Of a DNA stretch of 64,000 bases, positions 57,588 to 64,000 are shown in pieces. Position 1 is the stretch's first letter, and each line of letters starts with the position of its first letter. A program made the position numbers and the translations under genes. Under the pieces are notes generated by a model that worked only from the letters and a program-made list of their open reading frames with translations, had not been told where the DNA came from and searched no databases. The stretch is taken from contig CM054116.1 in assembly GCA_028673005.1 (NCBI GenBank), forward strand, positions 133,773,547 through 133,837,546, written 5' to 3'. Origin of the DNA: Tanypteryx hageni. Lineage: Eukaryota > Arthropoda > Insecta > Odonata > Petaluridae.

Positions 57588-57862
57588 TAGGTTTCGCAGG
57601 TTTTTCACACCTCCCTTCTTGTGTGGGTGTTTTCCTGCAGTGGGATTTTTACATGGATTTCATTATTCAGCAGTCCTTATTTTTCCCCACAAAATTACAT
57701 CTTTTCTTTTCCAATACTTGCATATTTATTGTTACTTGTATTTTCACTGCCAATGTTCTATGTGTTATTTTATATCTTTCATGACGAGGGGTTAGGTGGA
57801 AGATGAGATTTCTTAATCTTAATATCGCCCCAAATAAAGACCACATCAATCAATTAATCTAC
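57588..57862 (+). mobile_element. R element, fullest uninterrupted copy
   Basis: Head AGTAGGTTTCGCAGGTTTTT and GGGTGTTTTCCTGCAGTGGG, a ~130-bp AT-rich middle, then GACGAGGGGTTAGGTGGAAG, AATATCGCCCCAAATAAAG and an ATCA-type tail. It defines the family at about 275 bp and contains no coding frame of note. A polypyrimidine tract follows (57865-58090). Confidence 0.78.
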
Positions 57863-58099
57863 ACCTCCGTCCATCTCTCTCTCTCTCCCTCTTTCTCCAC
57901 CTCCCTCTTTCTCCACCTCCGCCTTTCTCTCCCACCCCTTCCCCTCTCATCTTTTTCCGCCTCCCCTCTCCTCATATACTCCTACGACCGTGCATATTGA
58001 AGTCTTTTCCTCCCTCTTAACTTCTCCTTCTCGATTATCCTCCTGTATTCATTTGCACTCTCTTGTTTCATCATGTTCTTCTCTTTTGTCTCCCACATT

Positions 58100-59335
58100 T
58101 TTTTCGTTGCATATATTGTTTTATAAAATTCAATTTAATTATTTCGCGTATAGTGGTAAAACGTTAAAAATAATTTTTATATTAGTGCGAAGTTTAAAGT
58201 GTCCCACGAAACGTGCTCGTTATATCAGTAAATAGCTAAAAGTAATTTTTACTTGGGAAGCATATAGTTAAGTATATGAAACACAAACTTAATCTTTATT
58301 AGAATTATATTATTGACGCAATATATTTTGTGTGCAATACATTTTATTATCATTTAATTATATATTGATGGAAATTATTTTTAACCTTTTTACTGCATTT
58401 AATCGCGTTTATATGGGATTGAACGTTTTCTCTCTAAACAACTGGATAATTTTTACAAAAATTCTGACTCGTATTGTTTGATGAATATTTATAAATTACT
58501 TGTCAGTACAAACACGAACAGTTATCTGTGCTGTTTATAAATAATTCATCGGCGAATTCTTAATTCTTCTGTAACGTTTTCCATCAAACTCTGAACCATA
58601 AATTTTTGAAAACCTTTAACTTGTTTAGGTATCTCACGTTGCAGCCTGTTTGACGCAGCAGGTGATCATTTTGGGGAACATTTTCACCATTAAATCATGA
58701 AATAAGTAGGTCAACAGGTTTTACCGCTGAATTTCTGATAGTCATTTTTTAAGAATATTATTTTTACGGTTGATATTGGCTTTACTATAAATTTTATCTT
58801 TTTTTATATAAACGAGCCAAAAATTCAGGGAAATTCCACCTGCAACTGACAAAAAGGCAATAAAAGCTAATTGATAACTATACTGACGGCGCCGAACGAG
58901 GTCGGAGGCTTCAACTTGGGAACCTCCAGTGCATTCGAGTGAGGCGATAGTTTAGGAGAGTAGGAAGAGATAGAGAGAGCGAGGGTAAAATGAGAGGGGG
59001 AGGGAGGAAATGGGAGAGGGAGGGGGACGATAGGGAGCGCCGTCCGGATGCCCGATCAAAGGACTAACTGATGCGACCCACGGCTCCCATACATAACGGC
59101 GATAATTCGAGGATGGATGGCCGACATAATCCCGCCGCGCGCCGCCCTTCCTAAACTCCCCGTCCGAGCAAGAGATCGACGCGCAGATGAGGAAGTTTTC
59201 GCGGCGTATTTCGGCGTCGGTCGGGGCCATTGATTCTTTCTCCGAGGCGATAGCTTCCCCTACGCTTCGCCCTTCGCTTTCATCGAGCGCATTCGAAACA
59301 ATCTGTCCGCATCGCGCTCACCGCCACACGCAAGG
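58100..59335. other. No gene recognised
   Basis: AT-rich to 58860, then GC-richer DNA to 59335 with overlapping frames on both strands, none recognised. Confidence 0.4.
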
Positions 59336-59339
59336 GATG

Positions 59340-59480
59340 GTCTATCCCCTCCCCACCCCCCTCTGCCCCACACCCCCTCCCATCCCCCTCTGCCCCACAC
59401 CCCCTCCCCCTCTCTGCCCCACATCCCCTCCCCGCCTCTTCCCCCCACGCCTCCCGCATACCTTCCCCTGCCATCCCGCC
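59340..59480. repeat. C-rich minisatellite (CCCCTCTGCCCCACACC)
   Basis: CCCCTCTGCCCCACACCCCC and shorter variants are repeated about five times. Gly/Arg/Trp frames on the minus strand are artefacts. Confidence 0.85.
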
Positions 59481-60119
59481 ACACTCCCCGCCCATTCCAA
59501 GCATCTCCTTCGAAATGCCTCGTTTTCATTTTTATTCAGGCCGCAGTCTGTTTCCCTCCAACCCCTCGGCACACCTTCCTATTCCCCCCTCACCTCCAAT
59601 TCCCCATCGAGCCCCCGCAACATTCCTTCTCCACACTAAACGTCTCCACCTGCAACGTTACTCTTAACGGTGCTCCCCTGCCGTCGCGCTCCTTTGCCCT
59701 TTCCAAAGCTTCCCTCTCTCCCAGTTATTCTCTTTCTTTCTCTCTCTTCTTACTAATCTCTCTCCCGATCGCTCCGGCCGACCCTCCCATTACTCGCGCA
59801 CTGGTCGGAGGAGCAGAAGTGGAAGACTCCATCTCTCGCGAATAATCGTCGCTTTATCCGAGGATGACTAGCGATTTGTGCGGGCGTTTTTAAGTGTGTC
59901 AGGTTCCTCAAAGGAAACGAATTCCACATGAAAGAACGAAGCGGGTCGCATCGATGCTACTTGAAAAGAACATTGCTTATATATATTATCTTAGTTAGCG
60001 TAAGAAAAAAATCAGCGAAATTTGTTTCTGATTTTCCGCATTTTCACCTTTGTTGAATTTGATACCTCACGCCTGAACAAATTTTGTGGGCTGATTTACT
60101 GCGCTATAATCTGTTAGGG

Positions 60120-60432
60120 CAGGGGTTCCCGACCTTTTTTCATGTGGCGAACACCGAGTTGTATTTTGGTATATCAAGCGAGCACCAAGCTGTATCCTAG
60201 GATATCGAGCGAACACCACTATCCTTCAGCGAACAAATAATGATCATAAATACTAAAATCAAACCAACGTCAATGTTATTAGTAATGTCCTTACGTGCGT
60301 TTAGAAAGAAAGCAACTGATCATATTACATTAATTATGTTAGAAAATGCGATTTAAGCATCGCAGAAGTAAATGACCAGGTTGCCGAAGAGCACAATCCA
60401 GCTGCTCGCGAGCACCAGGTTGGGAACCCCTG
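60120..60432. mobile_element. hAT-type MITE, 313 bp
   Basis: The ends CAGGGGTTCCCGACCT and, inverted, CAGGGGTTCCCAACCT differ at one base and match the well-known hAT terminus type. The 8-bp flanks TGTTAGGG (60112-60119) and AGTTATAG (60433-60440) agree at five of eight positions, consistent with a decayed 8-bp duplication. The interior has repeated GCGA(A/G)CACC phrases near both ends and no coding frame. Confidence 0.88.
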
Positions 60433-60440
60433 AGTTATAG

Positions 60441-61230
60441 AGTTGTCAATTCGTCTCGGTTTGGAATGTTGATGCGTAAGGTTATTTCTGAAACCTGTGA
60501 TATATAATTTTTTCAGTACGGTGGACCGTCTCCGCGGGGGTTTGTTTCCACAATTACGCATTTTTCAAAGTTTTTTCTCTCCGAAACGGTCGCGAGGTTT
60601 TTATGGCATCAGATAATATCGTCAAAAGATTTCTTCCTCGAGCTTTTCTTTAACGTGCATAAACGTTTAACGATCGAATCTCTCCCGAAATTATTTATCT
60701 TTTGGTCGCTTTCTGCGAAGAAGCCCCTTCCCTTATGTAAATGCAGGTCGTAAAAGCAAGGCGCGTCAAGGATGACCTCCCCCATCAACCTCTGCGGAAT
60801 CCGGCCAAGTAAAAATTAAATTTTACTTGTTACTTAAAACGCCCGAGATTTATTACGTGTTCGGAACCAAAAACAAATAAAATTTTCCCTACACTTACGT
60901 TGAGTTTTTATTTTGAATAATGTTTCTTAACAAAAAAAAACTGCATTTCATTTGCGTACTAACTTTGGAGTTCACATTAGCGTTTCTTGGTTATTCGACG
61001 ATAGGTAATTCCGATGTAAAAGTCTCTTTCAATTTAACTTCACATTTTCCGTATGAACGTATGCCATAAAAGAATTGGATATCACAATTAACAATTTCGG
61101 AAATATATACGTATTATACCATCGTCTCTCGGTGGAGATTTCTAATGCGTGAAAAATGTTCTTTCTCTGGAACTAAGTAGAAGTTTTAGCAACGCAAGGC
61201 TGTGTATCCGTCACAACCAAAGAGAAACAG
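60441..61230. other. No gene recognised
   Basis: Mixed to AT-rich sequence without a recognisable gene or repeat. Confidence 0.4.
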
Positions 61231-61234
61231 TTGA

Positions 61235-61320
61235 GTGAGAGAGGTGTGAAAAAGTGAGGATAAGCTTTCCTTGCGACGGTCCCGGGTCGTAACCCCGGCG
61301 GAGGCATCCATTCGCTCACT
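61235..61320 (+). mobile_element. Possible degenerate tRNA-derived SINE head
   Basis: CCTTGCGACGGTCCCGGGTCGTAACCCCGGCGG (start 61268, shown in part: GGTCCCGGGTCG) resembles a box B region with two bases lost, and upstream GAGGTGTGAAAAAGTGAGGA is a poor box A. It shows no core, tail or target duplication. Confidence 0.3.
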
Positions 61321-61959
61321 CCCGCACTGCTTCGCCGCTGCGGCCTGGTGTCACTGGATGCAGACTGTCTTCTCATTCCTCCTCTCCATCCTATTCACGC
61401 ATCGCGTCTCCTTTCAGGTCATCGCCTTTAACATCCCATCTCAAATTCAGATAAGTTAGGAAAGTGTACAGTGTATCACATATAGGCGCGTTTCGTGCGA
61501 TGGAACATTTGAAACTAAACGATGTAATTTGAACGAAAGTCCACCATAAAACAGCTGAGCGCCACGGCCCGATTATGTCTCTCTGCTAAAAATGTCTTCC
61601 CTCTCCTAAGCTGGTGCATTAATAAAAGTATTTAGGTTCAATAACTAAATACTGCTTAACGATACATACTTATGATGCAGAAGAATATTTCATTTGTATT
61701 TACCGATTTATTTGTAATATTTTCCTCTACGTTCTTTTCTTCGTCTCAGATAATATTTTTCCTTCCGCTTACAAAATTCTGCATGTACACATAAGTAAAT
61801 CATACGTACTTGCGTAATTATAGCAGATCTTATTAACTTCACTTACTGCGGAGATTGCTTACGTTGACAGCACGTTTCCACGCATGGATGTGTCCAAGTT
61901 CAAATCGGATTACGACATTTTTTAGTGATTTTTTTGAAAATGGATACTCTTACGATAAA

Positions 61960-62215
61960 CATTTATGGCAAAAGAAATATTTTATTTGTCTAGTTCTATA
62001 TATTTTATCTGAAGACTTTTTCGATATGACTAATATTTTACGAGTTATGAGGAAAAGTTCGTTTTTTGTTTTCGGTAAATTGATACCCCTGATTGGGTTA
62101 TGTGAAAACCATTTATACCCTATTGTTATTGTCTTTGTCCATAACTCTTAAATACCAAAGTTCATGAAAATTCGTTTGGTGTAAGTTGAGAACGAGCGTG
62201 AGTACGGACGGACGG
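61960..62215 (+). repeat. Q repeat copy 2 (plus)
   Basis: Same ordered motifs as 23845-24065 in the opposite orientation: TGGCAAAAGAAATATTTTAT, GATATGACTAATATTTTACG, AAAGTTCGTTTTTTGTTTTC, ACCCCTGATTGGGTTATG, CATGAAAATTCGTTTGGTG. It is followed by ACGGACGGACGGACAG. Confidence 0.8.
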
Positions 62216-62444
62216 ACAGAACGAAGCTAATAGACACAAACTATGGAAACGAAACGATCCTAAAAATATATTCGGTAGGAAGCGTGAAAATATTTAGATT
62301 ATCACTCGCCATAATCTTTATTACGTAGCTCCCCAGTGCTTAAATTTTAAATTTATTTAATCGGTTCCGTCAATCATTATTGTTCGTCTAAAGTTATTTT
62401 TTAAATGTGACATTTAAATTGATTTGCTCGATTATTTATTTTTT

Positions 62445-63139
62445 ACTCTCTCCATACGTAGTATAGGGGAAATTATTGTCTTCATGAAAGACATCGGTTT
62501 CGAGATTTTAACGGAAATACACGTTTTGAGGTACCATGAACACGTTTTGACCCTTTTCTTGATGATGATGTGTGTGTATGTGACATGTTTTTTGTGGGTG
62601 TTCTAACTCAAAAACTATTAATTGAGCCAACGCGAAGTTTTATATTTAGCATTTTTATAAAGTTCACAAGAATTGATTAGTTTTTGGTAAAAATCGGTCA
62701 ACCGGAAGTGGGTTTTTACTCTTGTCACTTATCCGTTATTTTCAAATATTTGCTTTAATACTTTATAGATGTAAAAATGTACTAGAATAAAAGTTGTAGA
62801 AAATTAAATTTTCTACAACCTTTGTTTGGAACATTTTCCCATATAATGCATTGTTTAAGAGCTATCTTATGTTTTATGCTGCCACCACCACGCCACCTAC
62901 CGACTGTTAAAAATTGACGCTTAGTTACGTCTTAGTAACGCTCCTCTTTCTTTTCTTAATTGTTGGAGCGTTATGGCTACATCTAATACTAGAAGGCTAT
63001 GGTTTGAGTTTATTTATGTTCTTTGTAAAGTCTAAAATTTTCTCGGTTTCTTAAAATATTTATTATTATGTAACCTATTTGGAATTTTTAGAAATATTAC
63101 AGATATGGAGAAAGTCATGTGGTGGCCACATCAGATTTT
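62445..63139 (+). repeat. X1 repeat copy G, apparently full length
   Basis: It begins ACTCTCTCCATACGTAG and ends TATGGAGAAAGTCATG with the perfect ATGTGG-TGG-CCACAT hairpin and CAGATTTTC. At about 695 bp with no internal duplication or insertion, it is the best template for the family's length. It carries no complete coding frame beyond a ~45-codon stretch shared with other copies. Confidence 0.88.
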
Positions 63140-64000
63140 CTAATGTATGTTCGTTAAAAGTCACCGAAATTCATCCCACTAAATTTATTCTCTCAGTAAA
63201 AAACTCGCAAAGCAAAGTAAACGTCGCATTTGTTATAATGTAAGACGCGGAGTTTTGAATGTGCTGCGGTTGCGATTGTTCTAAAATTTGAATTTAATAA
63301 ATATCCTTTGATTAATTTAGCAGCCCTGGAAAGTTAGAATAACATGATTCCGAATGCAACCATTTTCTGAGGTTTAAAGCAACTCCATTTTATCATATTG
63401 AAGAAAAAGACAAAATCTCGCTTGCTGAACCATTAAAAATGATCCTGAAGGCAAAATCATTATTTCGGATTTATACGAAAACTTTAAGAAAAGGAATTTG
63501 TTTTCCATTTTGTTTCAGGTAATATTTTGACCTTGGGCAATGGAATACTGTCAGTGCTCATTCAAAGATTTCAAAATTTGAAACAGCTTTGCATTTAGTA
63601 TATTATTAGTCGAGATATAGCAATAGACGCGAAGAGTGCATGTAATTTAAGATTCTCTTTACGCTTTATTCGTCATCTTAAAATGAATAGTTTTCCTCTT
63701 TTCAACAACTACTTACTCATGATATATAAGACAAAATGTTAACCATATTCAATGGAACAAATCTTTTTCTATCAATAGTATTTATTCGGCCTTTGGTGAT
63801 GCATTGTGCACAGGCGCGCCGATAGTTTGTCATGAGCGGCTGCTGATAAAATGCATTTCAACTGGGTCAACAAAGGAAAGCGGTACTTTTATTTATTAAT
63901 TTCTTTTTCCTGGTATATTTTGTAATTTATTCGAATCGTCAGCTCTTCCTTTAACGTCTTAAATATAAATAGCTCGAGAAATTTCGCGTTTTAAATCCGT
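63140..64000. other. AT-rich DNA, no gene recognised
   Basis: Nothing recognisable to the end of the window. Confidence 0.45.

Noticed and set aside
60120..60432. Treating the flanks as a perfect 8-bp duplication
   Set aside because: Only five of eight positions agree, so I record it as decayed; the element call rests on the inverted ends.

Overview
This window looks like gene-poor, AT-rich nuclear DNA from an arthropod (insect or chelicerate). That is inferred from the mobile-element content: tRNA-headed SINEs, a mariner-like element whose ORF starts with a DUF4817-type domain, hAT-like elements, and a decayed non-LTR reverse transcriptase. Dozens of polypyrimidine and polypurine blocks are also present. 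I found no convincing host protein-coding gene, rRNA or functional tRNA gene, and nothing bacterial (no operons, no Shine-Dalgarno-spaced ORFs, no CRISPR). Most long open frames arise from tandem repeats with units of 15, 18 or about 57 bases, which stay open because the unit is a multiple of three.

Layout. 0.4-5.4 kb is a nested stack: a pyrimidine minisatellite; a hAT-like DNA transposon (929-3387, 14-bp inverted ends, 6-bp target duplication TTTACT) carrying a decayed transposase C-terminus; a ~700-bp repeat, called X1 here, inserted in it; a second retroposon-like element (called R) split by another X1 copy; then a pyrimidine block and an 18-bp purine minisatellite. 6.2 kb holds a SINE (S1) with a perfect 13-bp target duplication. 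7-11 kb and 13.6-14.1 kb are pyrimidine-rich. 11.9-12.6 kb holds a hairpin-headed repeat (P) with a nearby internal duplication. 20-21 kb is low complexity. 22.7-23.4 kb is a second, short element of the 0.9-3.4 kb hAT-like type, again with a near-perfect 6-bp duplication. 23.8-24.1 kb is repeat Q, and 24.7-25.4 kb is the LINE reverse transcriptase remnant. 27.5, 36.8 and 44.5 kb are further S1 SINEs, each with target duplications. 29.8-30.6 kb is X1 copy C. 31-35 kb is dominated by polypyrimidine DNA. 37.65-38.46 kb is an internally deleted mariner-like element with perfect 21-bp ends and an intact N-terminal transposase frame. 39.1-42.1 kb is a second nest (X1 copies D, E and F, repeat P, a Helitron-like start). 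45.3-48.1 kb has two R 3' ends and a large pyrimidine-then-purine pair. 48.7 kb is a second SINE type. 54.0-54.9 kb is a ~57-bp purine minisatellite. 56.1-57.1 kb is a ~65-bp tandem repeat interrupted by a ~785-bp insertion. 60.1 kb is a 313-bp hAT-type MITE, and 62.4-63.1 kb is an intact X1 copy.

How the parts relate. The dispersed families X1, R, S1, P, Q and the hAT-like group recur within the window, so their boundaries come from copy-to-copy comparison rather than memory. Nesting gives a relative order: X1 copy A is younger than the 929-3387 hAT-like element; X1 copy B is younger than R copy 1; X1 copy E is older than the ~660-bp piece interrupting it. All coordinates and identities were read by eye; no alignment or database search was run.
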